Below, piece after piece: positions 1 through 10,499 of a stretch of 64,000 bases of DNA. Origin of the DNA: Amaranthus tricolor. Lineage: Eukaryota; Streptophyta; Magnoliopsida; Caryophyllales; Amaranthaceae. The first letter of the stretch is position 1; the number at the start of each line of letters is the position of its first letter. The position numbers and the translations under genes are program-made. The stretch is from positions 20,330,297-20,394,296 of the forward strand of contig NC_080063.1 of the NCBI RefSeq assembly GCF_026212465.1, written 5' to 3'. Below the pieces are notes generated by a model. The model worked only from the letters and a program-made list of their open reading frames with translations. It did not search any database and was not told the origin of the DNA.

Positions 1-386
1 CAACCCTGCGAAAATGGCGTAGGTAATATGAAAAACAAGTGGGCCTATGTATCTGCAAGATTTCCATATTGCACGCATGGAACGAGGTTCTAGAGGGTCT
101 GAAGAACTCTCAATGGAATGATACTGTGGTAATCAACTTTACTATTTTTACTCATTTAGTTTCATTTTAAAATTAATTTAATTGACAGTAATAAATATAA
201 CTTTTTTTTGTAGAATCTTTTCCACATCGAGAGCGATGAGGACAAGAAGAATGTGTTTCTTTCAGCTGTTGCTGAAAGATTCAGAGATTTCAAATACAAG
301 CTAGTAACTGGTTGGATTACGAAGAGGCGTGCCCGTACGACCAAAAAGGTCAAAACGGGAAACGAATGTGGAGAGCAAGCACCTTC

Positions 387-634
387 GAAGATGCCCTACG
401 AAATATGGGGTCACGTATCGAAGAGGGATTGTGAGGCGTTTGTTGCGAAAAGAACAACTCCCATAGAAGTTGTAAGTATTTCATATTATATTATAGTTTT
501 TGATTTGAATTTACTTCTTTTGCTTTAGTCATAAAACTAATACATGACATTCGATTTCTATTGATTAGGCAAAGCGTGGTAAAGCTTCTGATTCCGCAAG
601 AAAAAGGAAGATGCCCTACGAAATATGGGGTCAC
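387..634 (+). repeat. 28 bp direct duplication within transposon exons
   Basis: The same 28 bases occur at 387-414 and 607-634, both reading KMPYEIWGH in frame. The first copy lies in an exon-like block and the second follows the next block (SARKRK). The second copy runs into AT-rich sequence, so it looks like a small secondary copy rather than original coding sequence. Confidence 0.85.
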
Positions 635-1866
635 ATATTTTATTATGATGCTTATTATACTAAACGACAATATTTTCAGGAGGCGACTCCTTGTTCTCTT
701 TTGCTGCCTCAGTTAGGTGTTGCTAGTGATGGCGACTTAACTGAGGTTGCATATGGTGTGGCCCAGCCAACCAAAGAGGGCCAAACAGTGCATTTGATGC
801 CTGTTACAAGTGGCCACATCAGTGTGACCGTGGAAACTATTGTAAAGGGGTTTGAAGATTTCTCACTCCCGGTTCCAATGCCAGCATGGAGCCTTGAGAA
901 ACTATGAGACGCCCTAGGTAGTTTTGTCACATGGCCATATGCTTGGGTCCGATTCACTAACATGGTAAGAATCATTTGTACCTTATTTATTTTTATTTTT
1001 TTAATTGCATGTTTACACTAATTTAATTGTATAAATTGAAATAGCAAAAGAGTTCAAAGGGATCTTGGAGAGAGATCGGTTCCTCAGCAAAGGTGTCGAC
1101 TGGGTCAAAGTCGATGCTAAGCACTCCAATTTTGACTGATGCGGAGCTAAACAATCTCTCTCAAGATTGCAAATGGCTGCACACTTGTGCATCTTGCTTG
1201 CGTGAGGAGGACCCAATCATTCTAAACCTGCAGAAGGACCAATTCTGCTTTTTAGAAAGCCCTTTTATAATTATTAGTCCTAGTGACATTGGGCAATTTT
1301 TGAGAGGAGAGATGCTAAACGTAGCTCTTATCCATGTCTACATGAGGTGATGCTCATTATCTTACAAGTTAGGCATTATTGTTTAATTGTTTTAATAACT
1401 GAATTACTAACAAAATTTTCTTATTCGTGAGTTTAGGCAGCTTACAAGGAGCTAAATTCTGGCGAACCTCCAACAAAAATTGGATGGTTTTGTCCTGAGT
1501 CGATTTCGGGTACTAAATGTGTAAATGATCCAGATGACGTCAGAGCATACATTGAGATTGTTTTGACTAATTCCCTTGCATCTAAATACACGTTCATTCT
1601 GGCTCCATATATGGAAGAGTAAGTTTTATTTTTGAAACTGAACTTATCATTTGATTTTTAAAGTCACCTAATCTCTAATTTGTTGATTTTAAATTTGCGT
1701 TTGTAGTTTACATTGGATACTTTTGGTCATATGTCCTTTAACGAACACTGTGCACGTCTTCGACTCATTACAAAAACCTCAAAGCCCGCCTCGCAACACA
1801 AAATTCAAAGCGTTGTTGAATGCATACTTAATATTAATTACTTTACCAATTTGATTTAATTAAGTG

Positions 1867-1978
<112 letters not shown>

Positions 1979-2142
1979 TATTACTTTTCCCATGCGTTTC
2001 AGCACAATGAAAAAAGTGCGTGGACAAATGGGATCTACATCCAGAGCCACATTTTCAAAATGGACAGCAATAAAGGTACACAAATTCGATTTAATGCGTT
2101 TTAAAGCTTTTTTGGCACTTTTGCGCATAAAGTAGCTCAAAT

Positions 2143-2639
2143 TTGATTTGTTTTGCACGAAACATCGAGAAGGCAAATTACCATGACATCATCGCCTTTG
2201 ATTATGGAAGAGGTGTATTCGAAATTAAGACTAGGAGGGGAAATAGGGGATCGTCCAAGGGGGGTAAAATTCAACGTGTGGACTTGAATCAATTGAAGTG
2301 CACATGTAACAAACTTGAGATATACCACCTACCTTGTTCACATGTACTTGCTGTTTGCATCAAACGACACCTTTCATATGAGAGGTTTGTGGATCCGTGC
2401 TATACATCTCAAAGTTATGCAAGTACATACGAACATTGCTTTATGCCAACGATCGATAAGAGGTCATGGCCGCAATACACGAGCTTTGAACTTAAACATG
2501 ATCCCGATCAAATTCGTGGTAAAGGGAGGCCTAAGTCTAGGAGAATTGCCAACGAAATGGATGATGGTAGAAAGAAACAAATTAATTGTCGTCGTTGTGG
2601 GAGCGAAGGTCATAACACTAGAACCTATAATTCCAGGTA
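2143..2639 (+). pseudogene. MULE transposase C-terminal fragment (SWIM zinc finger and zinc knuckle)
   Basis: The frame ending at 2639 gives the classic C-terminal part of plant Mutator-like transposases. It has a region around AFDYGRGVFEIKT, then a SWIM zinc finger (CTCNKLEIYHLPCSHVLAVC, a CxC...CxH pattern), then FVDPCY and RSWPQYTSFEL. A GRPKSRRI basic stretch and a zinc knuckle (CRRCGSEGHNTRTY) follow. In the knuckle the last Cys of CX2CX4HX4C is replaced by Tyr. The catalytic DDE part is missing upstream, where an Ulp1-type fragment lies instead. Known MULE transposases bind element ends and cut DNA. This piece cannot do so. Its junction with the Ulp1 fragment falls between about 2073 and 2142. 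Confidence 0.85.
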
Positions 2640-2756
2640 ATATATTATATATATTATACTAATATGATACTCTATAACACGTATAATAATGTTAAACTGA
2701 CAACACAAATGTATGATACATAATTACATAATGTTAATATTAACTAAAGCTACTGC

Positions 2757-3696
2757 GAACACATCAGTAGAGGAGATGGATCCAGCAGCTCCAATACCCC
2801 AAGACCCTAGTGTGTTGACTATCGGCAAACATCTATTTTAGTTTTGTTGGGACCAGTACCCTGCGGAAGCGTACGCAGCTGTTCCCGAGCACTCGGGGAT
2901 TCAATCAGGCGCGTGGAGGGCTTCTGTGACACTCATATGCTTCGACATTGTCGAAGTACATCTACCTGAGCGCGTAATGCGCCAATATGGGTTGGTACAA
3001 GGCATTCCACCGCCTTACGACACTGAACCAGAGCTACACCAATATGGGTTAGTACGGCGAACTGGATGGAGATCAACTGGCGCCACATCGCTCGTTGGGA
3101 TTGTAGACTTGAGCTGCTGGTCCAAGGTGCGCCGATCGATGTTCATGGAGCACCTACTACACTGGACTACATGCCGTGGTTCTTCTCCATCACTCGCCGA
3201 TGGAGGACACCACATGGCATCATCGCAGCAGCACATTACGCACCTGTTGCGCCTACGATGACCCAACTTGTAAGTCTTCATTTGCATTTAAATGATTAAG
3301 TATACATAATATAATATTACATTAACTAAATATTAATTGCAAGCACAAGGTGCGGCAGCAGTGATGCGGTACAGCCACGATGACCCGTTGAGGGAGATTG
3401 CGCAAGCCATGCTCGTCAGCACGCAGTTCCAGCACTTCATACCGGAAGTCGCTGCAAAGTCCTCACTGGTTACCACCCATACGCATGTCTCATCTCCTGC
3501 TTATGACTATCATTTGGAGGATATGGACCTTTCATACCCCGTTGACGTTACGGGGACCTCGCAGGCTGGGCCATCACAACCATCACAGTACCAGTCCCCT
3601 CCACTGCCAGAGCGACGCCCGAACGCCTCTTACTATCGTAGGAGGCGTAGAAGACCAACTCAGTTGGATAGGATAGATGAAGGTCGTGAGCATTAG
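2757..3696 (+). pseudogene. Plant mobile domain (PMD, MAIN-like) fragment
   Basis: Downstream of the MULE fragment the plus strand encodes the C-terminal half of a plant mobile domain. It reads VEVHLPERVMRQYGL, then QGIPP. After a shift to the frame of about 3066-3270 it reads INWRHIARWDCRLELL and LDYMPWFFSITRRW, ending at a GT donor-like site near 3271. The block at 3337-3696 (HDDPLREIAQAML, then a Pro/Ser-rich and Arg-rich tail ending in TAG) is the usual low-complexity end. A stop at 2838-2840 and the frameshift near 3065 show it is broken. PMD genes occur both as host genes (MAIN family) and inside MULEs. The adjacent transposase argues for the transposon form. Confidence 0.75.
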
Positions 3697-3880
3697 CGTT
3701 TCGCTTTTGTGTATTTAGATCGACTATGTATATATATTGACTTACGAATGTTTGGAGTTTTGGCGATGAATCATCCCGCCTGAAACATACATTGACTTGT
3801 AATAACTTATTCTAATATCTCTAATGTAAATACAACAAATAACAACTCAAAAATTAGGAAAAAAAATTTATGTAACATAG

Positions 3881-3999
3881 CTGTTCGTAGTTAGTAAATG
3901 CGAACAGGTCAAATAAAGTCAAAGAGTTGTTCTCAGTTACTAACTGCGAACAACTATTTTGTCTTTTTTGATCTGTTCGCAGTTACTAACTGTGAACAG
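3881..3999. repeat. Three tandem 27-31 bp near-palindromes
   Basis: Copies lie at 3881-3907, 3925-3955 and 3973-3999. Each is close to its own reverse complement (core GTTCGCAGTTACTAACTG), and they are spaced about 45 bp apart. They lie some 190 bp after the PMD stop, where a MULE's subterminal region would be. I infer transposase- or host-factor-binding repeats or hairpins of the element. No terminal inverted repeat partner is in the window. Confidence 0.85.
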
Positions 4000-4716
4000 C
4001 TACATACTTCAGATTTGAAATTTTCACGCTTATTTTTGAAATAAGTTTAAAAGTTAATTTATTTCGTTATTTTTTTTAATTTTTTATCTTATTGTTTTCA
4101 AATTTTCCACTTTTAGGCCTATCAAAATGGATATCAAATGAATAGTTAGCGGCGACTCCCGTACTTAGGATTCTAGAAACCTCCTGAAAGCAGTAGCCGT
4201 GTTTGGCTTCAAATCGGCTCCATTCTACAGAATTCCAAATTGTGCTTCAATATCTCAGATCAGACGTTTCATGTGATCTTATCTTCTCTTTTTCAACCCC
4301 TAAGGAGTAAGGCCTAAACTAACCCGCGCGTGCCTTCTTTGTTTTTACTACAAATTCATACTCTTTAATCCTAATTACTACAAATTTTAGAAGACTATAG
4401 AGAGCGTTGCCTTTGTTTTGAGGATTGGGCATCGTAAGACAAACAAGAAAAGGGGAAAAAAAACAAAAAAAAAAAAAGGGGGGGAATCAAGGTTAAATTA
4501 GAATAATAAAGAAGTCCAACACTCCTACCCCTATAAATTATAATAAAAGGAAAAACAGATGAGAAGCGAGAAAGCGATCCTTGAATCTCTAGTCTGGAGT
4601 TCTAATCATAACAGTAATCAGTAATGACACAAACATACTGAAATTGAAGAGGAGTTATCATCCAAGCATAAGATTGAGGGAAAAAAAAAAGGGAAAAAAA
4701 GAGGTAGAAAAGAAAA
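4000..4716. other. Intergenic; upstream region of the small gene at 4717
   Basis: No coding sequence is seen. Poly-A/G-rich tracts lie around 4446-4485. The last 150 bases are A/G-rich and probably belong to the promoter and 5' UTR of the next gene. I cannot place the transposon boundary or a clear TATA box. Confidence 0.4.
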
Positions 4717-4914
4717 ATGATGTTCCAGTTTTTCTTTGCGGTGGCGTTCTCAGCGGTGCCGTTGACGCTGTATGTACCTCCTATAAGGCATTTTACGTTG
4801 TTTGTGGCCACAATTCAAGACCTCGTCAGAGAGACTAGCGCTTATCGTTCCAGATTCTTTCCTCGCTTCCACCAAGCATTTCGCTTCTTACTCACCGGCA
4901 CCGCTAATTCCTAG
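4717..4914 (+). CDS. Small hydrophobic conserved plant protein, 65 aa
   Basis: A single-exon ORF starts at ATG 4717, the first of two consecutive Met codons, and ends at TAG 4912-4914. The N-terminus (MMFQFFFAVAFSAVPLTLYV) is a hydrophobic segment that could be a signal anchor or membrane helix. It is followed by a PPIR turn and an amphipathic, Arg-rich second half (DLVRETSAYRSRFFPRFHQA). It resembles a family of very short uncharacterised plant proteins with the same start and a PP-x-R motif, but I know of no function for them. An upstream A/G-rich leader and a downstream CT-rich tract (5016-5073), probably in the 3' UTR, fit a transcribed unit. The alternative is a chance ORF, but its composition (GCG, GTG, CCG codons in an AT-rich background) argues for real coding. 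Confidence 0.65.
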   Translation: MMFQFFFAVAFSAVPLTLYVPPIRHFTLFVATIQDLVRETSAYRSRFFPRFHQAFRFLLTGTANS

Positions 4915-5012
4915 TTCGTTCTCAAGCTCTGCATATGGCTTCACCAACCCTTTTTCCCTTTCCTGCTCCCACTTTTATTTCAGAATCTCATTTATTTCTT
5001 GTACATACCCCA

Positions 5013-5015
<3 letters not shown>

Positions 5016-5058
<43 letters not shown>

Positions 5059-5073
5059 CTCTCTCTCTCTCTC
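5016..5073. repeat. (CT)n microsatellite
   Basis: A near-perfect CT run of about 58 bp lies 100 bp past the stop of the small gene, with one interruption (CTGTGTCT) near 5053. Confidence 0.95.
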
Positions 5074-5558
5074 GTTTTTTAAGAAATTATTTTGTTAATT
5101 TTGTTTCCTGCCAACTAATTCTAGAGCCATCTTTGACTCACTGCTCAGGTGTGCTTTGTTGTAAACTCTATTTCAGGGGTAATTTGCGCTTTATTTTTTG
5201 TCAGTATTTCTAATAACAACATATAGTATTACTTTTATGTTAATTTTTTCTTATATAATTGGAATTGCATCTTGTTCATATTACATATATCCTGTTTGTT
5301 GAAGACTTTGAATATCAAGAGCATTCGTAATTTGTTGTAGCTTAAGTGGCTTGGCTTGTTTCATGTTGATATAATTAAGATTATTACAAAATTGGGGTGA
5401 AAAGCTGACTTTTTCTTTTGCTTTCTTCTACTTTTACATCTTAATTGATTGTATCCGATTGAAAAGCTTACTGATCAATAATCAAATGCCACGTTGATGA
5501 ATTTGCAATCATAAACTCAACCCGAACCCTGCATCCATTTGCTTATGATTCTTCTATG

Positions 5559-5757
5559 TGATGGACAATTTGATCAAGCAAATTATTTTGAAGATTAATT
5601 TGCAGAATCCACTTTTTGTGATTTTTGTGTATGATGGATTGATCGATCAAGCAAAATATTTGGAAGATTAATTTGCAGAATACTCTTGTTGTGATTATTC
5701 TGTATGATGGATTGATCGATCAAGCAAATTATTTTGAAGATTGCAGAATATACATGT
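5559..5757. repeat. 73 bp tandem repeat, about 2.6 copies
   Basis: The phrase GATCAAGCAAA recurs at 5572, 5645 and 5718, a constant 73 bp period. The unit also contains GAAGATTAATTTGCAGAAT and GATGGATTGATCGATC. The third copy is cut short after a small deletion. It lies between two convergent genes. Confidence 0.9.
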
Positions 5758-6348
5758 ACTTGTTAAGATTACCAATAATATGAACTCATTGAATTTTAGT
5801 AGTAGTATTTACAATAAAATAAAAATAATTTAATTTATTTGAAAATTTCCATTGTAGTCTTGATTTTGGCATGAATGGATACTAGATAAGATAGGTTAGA
5901 GCCTTAGAGGAGGCTAGAACTTTGTACTTACTGCGAGTTGCTACAATAAAGGACTTAGTAATCGGTAAGTAGGAGTAGCATTGTAAAGTAATTCTACTCC
6001 TAGAATTCTGGGCACGTTATCTGCTGGAGCCTGGATGATAAAGTAGATAGATCTCAAATCTCAATCAGTTGTTAGTCTATGAGTTGCAGAAAAGTAACTT
6101 GACAATTCACATGAACTAGTGTCTGGTTTATAAAAGCATTCTTTTTATGCTCAGTCACAGAATTCGTTTAAGCTCTCTAAGAAGGATGAAGGATGAAGAA
6201 CAGATAAATAACAACTTATTATTAGATGTGATAATTGACAAATTGAATAATGAAAGAATGGAATAAATGAAATGACTACAAAACCTATAGAAAGATGTAT
6301 GACTTCTACTGTATGACAAATTGAATGAATCAATTGGATTCCTTATGA
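5758..6348. other. Intergenic between convergent genes
   Basis: AT-rich sequence without a convincing ORF, element end or RNA gene. The part next to 6349 is probably the 3' UTR of the minus-strand gene. Confidence 0.5.
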
Positions 6349-8478
6349 CTAGTTGGAAAGTGTGCAAGGCTTCAAAAACCAAAAGACATCCAACGCTCTT
6401 CCTTCTTTAGCTGCTGCAACAAGAGTTGATGCATTTCCACTTTCATTCTTCTCTCCCAGGCCTAGCTCTTCCCTCAATGTTTTGTTCTTCTGCTCCAGTT
6501 CTTGAAATACTTCTCTCCCCTATCATATACATAATTATAAATTAATACAATACATTATTATAGGCATCAAATGGAAACACAAGATACTAGAACAGGAGAG
6601 CTAGGCTTGAATCATTTTGACTGTCATAGTAAATAATAATTACTGATGTACTCTATTCTTTTAGTATGATGATAATTGATAAATAGACAAGGAATATACA
6701 AAAAAGAACAGCAATATTGATACCAACACAATGGCCTAACTCATGATAAAAGCAGAGTTAAAGTTAGAAGATTGATTTGATACCAAGAGTCTAGACTTTT
6801 GAGCCTGAGCCTTTGAAGGGGTGGCCTTGATAGGTTCACGTGTAGCGGAAAAACCTTGGGGTGTTGGAGGATTCATCCGTATAGCCATAGGTGACATCTT
6901 ATCGTTATGCTTTATATTGCTCAAATTCAGAGAAATTGGGATATTCTCTCCATCTTCACCTCTCCTGATCAAACATATTCAAGAAAACAAAATCACAAAT
7001 TATACCCCATTTGAAGTAATACAAATGTCCAATATACATTATACAATACTAGAAGTGTACTGGGTGGGTAGAGGAGCACAAATATCACGTTAATTGGTAA
7101 GACCTGAAAGGCAAAGCTTTTAGGCAACAGAAAAGAGAAGGTCCCATTTCCTATTTAGTGTTATCAGCTGCAGGATATAACTTTGAGATTATCTTGTAAT
7201 AGCCCATAGTAGGAGTAATAATCTACATGAGAACGGTAAGAATTCTGGAATGGTAGAAAGAATTTCAAAACAAGAGCGACAACAAAGAAAGGAATTAGAA
7301 TTGATGTTGATTGCAACTTGCAAGTTGAATGAGTTAGAAGTCCATACGAAAAGTTTAGATGTAACGGAGATGAGAGTAAGCATTTAAGGATTCAAAGTAA
7401 AGCTGGCAGATGAGTAAGAATAGTTGATGAAATATAAAAACAGAGGCTTACAATTTATTGTGCTGTTTTGATTTGACATTGGTTTTGTCAGCAGATGCAG
7501 GTGGTTTAACCTCAAGCAAAGGTTTCCTTTCCTTCTCTTTCTCCGTCATCTTCTCTTGAAATGAATTATTGAAATGTGGATCCTTAGTTGGAGTTGGAGT
7601 AGGAGCCCTGCTAGTGCTACTACTATTGCTGGTTGAAGCCATCTTCTTCAACTCGTGACACAAGTCTGTAATTTTACCGAAAAGGTCCTTACCAGTCCCA
7701 CCAAACAAATCTTTGGCGGAAAGAGTGGGCTTCAGAGTACTCTCTAACATGATGTCACTATACTCAACACCCTCTTTCTGGGCACTCGACTTGATTGCAG
7801 CCTTGTTTTTATTGTACTTTATCTGATTTTGATTAGGAGTTGACAAGTTTGGATTTTGATTCTCACTATCCCCTGATTCCGATTCATTTGGATTGGTTGT
7901 TCCACGCCTCTTCAAATTGGTTGCCTCCCTGTTTGTTTACATCTTCAGAAATAAAGACAGAAAAAGAAAAACAAAGAGGAGAGAAAAGAGTAGGACCTGC
8001 GAGTCCAATCGGTGAGGCCGATGAGCTTTGAAACACTGACTGATCTCAACAGCTGCAACCATCCAATCCATTAGCCATGCCCATTAGCCATTAGTGAATT
8101 ATTAAAAGAAAGTAAAACCCTAGAAAAAAAGAAAGAAAAGGCAGGGGAGTAATTAACCTTGGATGTTGGGCTGGATTTGAGGAAGTCTTCAGCACACCTT
8201 GGATGCTTACAATCTGGAACAGAAACGCAAAGGAATTAAAGAAAGTAGACAGCAGATAGTAGATAGTAGACAGTGAGAAATAGAATTTTTTAAAAAAAAA
8301 AAAACAGAAGAAAAATACCAGAACGGCAAAACCAAGCAACGTCATCTTCTCGAGGGAGAAGGGAAGGAGAAGAAGAAGCTAAAAAATCAACCCATTGAGG
8401 AGCATTGATGTTTTCGTAAACTTGATCCAACACGAAGACTGACTCAATGCTTTTCCAGTCAATCTTAGCTGCTTCCAT
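6349..8478 (-). CDS. Plant-specific protein of unknown function, 366 aa, six exons
   Basis: The exons on the minus strand are 8478-8319, 8213-8158, 8052-7997, 7928-7452, 6964-6784 and 6519-6349. All introns are GT-AG and every join keeps frame. ATG 8478 starts MEAAKIDWKSIESVFVLD. The first three exons carry the best-conserved part: ENINAPQWVDF, DVAWFCRS joined to DCKHPRCAEDFLK, then SVSKLIGLTDW. A Trp/Cys/His-containing WFCR...DCKHP motif could bind metal. Exon 4 encodes a low-complexity Asn/Ser/Lys region and LFGKITDLCHELKKMA. Exon 6 (about residues 311-366) encodes a short Glu/Leu coiled coil (FQELEQKNKTLREELGL) and ends VFWFLKPCTLSN. The family looks plant-specific, and I know no function for it. 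The exon 4 to 5 join relies on a GTAAG donor just before an in-frame TAA. If this donor is not used, the protein stops there. Confidence 0.8.
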
Positions 8479-9633
8479 TAAGATTTAAGGGAGAAAGAGA
8501 TAGAATATAGAATTATAAAGAAGGTAAGAACAGCCAAATATAAAGAAGAAAGTAAAGAATAAGAGTAAGAAGACGATGAGAGCAAAGAAGACAGAGTAAT
8601 TGTTAATAGTTGTAACGTTAAGAAGAAAGAAAGAAAGAAAGAACGAAATAGTGTATACCAAAATTAATCTCCCACTGCAAAGCCTCCCATTTACTGCTAA
8701 CGGCTTTTCGACCGTTATCACTTTTATTTTAGACTTGCTCCTTTTTTTCTTTTTTTTTTTAAATCGAATCTCTATGTTACAACTTACAAACCCATGTGCT
8801 CCATTACTGCTTCAGTGCTTCTACCTGGGCCCTTTCTTGACTTTTCCAAACTGTTCCTACTTTCTTACTAATTTATAAGTTAAAATATTCACGTGAAATT
8901 TTGTTAGAATTGTCTCAATGCGAATTTTATTGATTTTTAGTTTTTATAATTTTTCGATGTGTATAATTAAAGACATTGATTGAATTAGTGCATTGGGGTG
9001 TATGAAAGTATCCTTAATTACAAGTTAAAAAACAGCAGAAGTATTAAGTACTTGGTGTTGCCTCATGCTCGCTGCATTTCATTTTTTTTACACAAAGAAA
9101 TTGTGATTATTTATGTTTTATTGCATATAATTAAAAATTATAAAAAAATCACTTTATTTTTTCTTATCGATGAGCCATTAATATATAATAATGAATAATA
9201 TTAAAAATTCTTGTGTCTTGACTATTTCAAAATGAAATATAATTAAAACTAATGTTTATAGTAAATGAAACCATTTTCTGATTATAACAAACATTTTTTA
9301 TAAAACAGTATTCAAACATAGTTTGTATCTTTTTATTATTCAAAAGTGTTTGACTTATGAACTTGAGAGACTTTTAGGTAAGATTAAAGTTGCTATCCTA
9401 TAATAGAAATCAGAATGTACATTTTCTAAATCTTTGTTTAACAGAGCAATTAAATTGTTACATTTTAATAATCAAATAGAGTTCAAACTACAAACCAAAT
9501 TAAAAAATTGAAATAGGTATTTGTATTAACAAATCAGATATTAGTAAGCCAAAAAAAATTATATTTTATATAACTAATGATAGAAAACCAAACAAATCAA
9601 TTTTGGTTTAGTTCACCTTGTATAATACGTACG
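8479..9633. other. Promoter side of the minus-strand gene and AT-rich spacer
   Basis: Purine-rich repeats (AAGAAAGAAAGA around 8622-8645) just upstream of ATG 8478 are likely 5' UTR. Beyond about 8880 the sequence is very AT-rich, with nothing I can name. Confidence 0.4.
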
Positions 9634-9910
9634 TCCTCTTTGGTAGGTGACAATAAATGATGGTAATGAGAATGAAAAATTAGTGTAATTTTGGTTGAAA
9701 AACTTCAATCATCTTGTTTTCTTCCCAAAATTCATTCCAATGCATTATCATTATGATAGGTGGTATTAGGTGGTAATGAAATTTCTAAATAAAAAAACTT
9801 TTTTGTGATCAAAATTTCATTACCATGGAAAATATGTAATTTTTGATGAAATTTTATACTATAAATCATTTTTATTACCGCTATTTAATACCACTAACCA
9901 AACGAGCCGT
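9634..9910. mobile_element. MITE-like element with about 40 bp imperfect TIRs
   Basis: The left end (CTCTTTGGTAGGTGACAAT, then GATGGTAATGAGAATGA) matches the reverse complement of the right end (CTCGTTTGGTTAGTGGTATT, then GCGGTAATAAAAATGA) with mismatches. GGTAATG motifs recur inside. Such foldback elements are common in plant genomes. The target duplication is unclear, so I do not assign a superfamily. Confidence 0.65.
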
Positions 9911-10499
9911 TAGATTATTCACCATATTTGATACAACCAATTAGCCTTAGTTCAAACCACTTCAAACATAGCAAGAGTGCAAATCACTATAATGAATCTT
10001 GTATGCGACAATCATTTTTGTGCGACCACAATAGTGAGGGCTTTCTAGCCCATTTTTACAAAATATAAATTTAAAAAAGATGTTTTTCCTCTCTCATGTA
10101 ATTTAAAGCTTTCTTCACCCTAATTCATAGCTTTTCAAGTCAACACCTCTTTTCTTTGCGCATCACCTCTGACCTCTGTTGCGCTACCCCTCCATCGCAA
10201 TTCACAGCCAGATCCCGCGACCATCGGAGATGTCGTCTTCTCCTTGAACTACTCATGCCACCATCGTCGTAGTCTCCCTTGCAGGTGGCGAAAATTTTAA
10301 TTTTGATAAGAATAAATTATAGTTGTATAATTCTTTATCGTTTAAAATATATTACTAGTTTACTACTAACAAATTCGTCCGTTGTGTGAGTTTTATACCA
10401 GTATTAAATAAAGAACTTTCCTCCCCCCTTCCTCTCAAAAAAGTACTTATTTTTAAAACTCACAAATTGTTTTTTTAATTGAGTCGGTCTATTAAGAAT
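9911..10499. other. Intergenic; possible CACTA end at about 9990
   Basis: A CACTATAA start near 9989 is followed by TGCGACAATC and TTTGTGCGACCACAAT, resembling CACTA subterminal repeats, but I cannot find the matching right end. A C-rich segment at 10140-10290 has no usable frame. Confidence 0.3.

Noticed and set aside
3881..3999. Spaced palindromic repeats that resemble a small CRISPR array
   Set aside because: This is a plant nuclear sequence. There are only three imperfect copies and no cas genes, and the repeats sit beside a MULE remnant.
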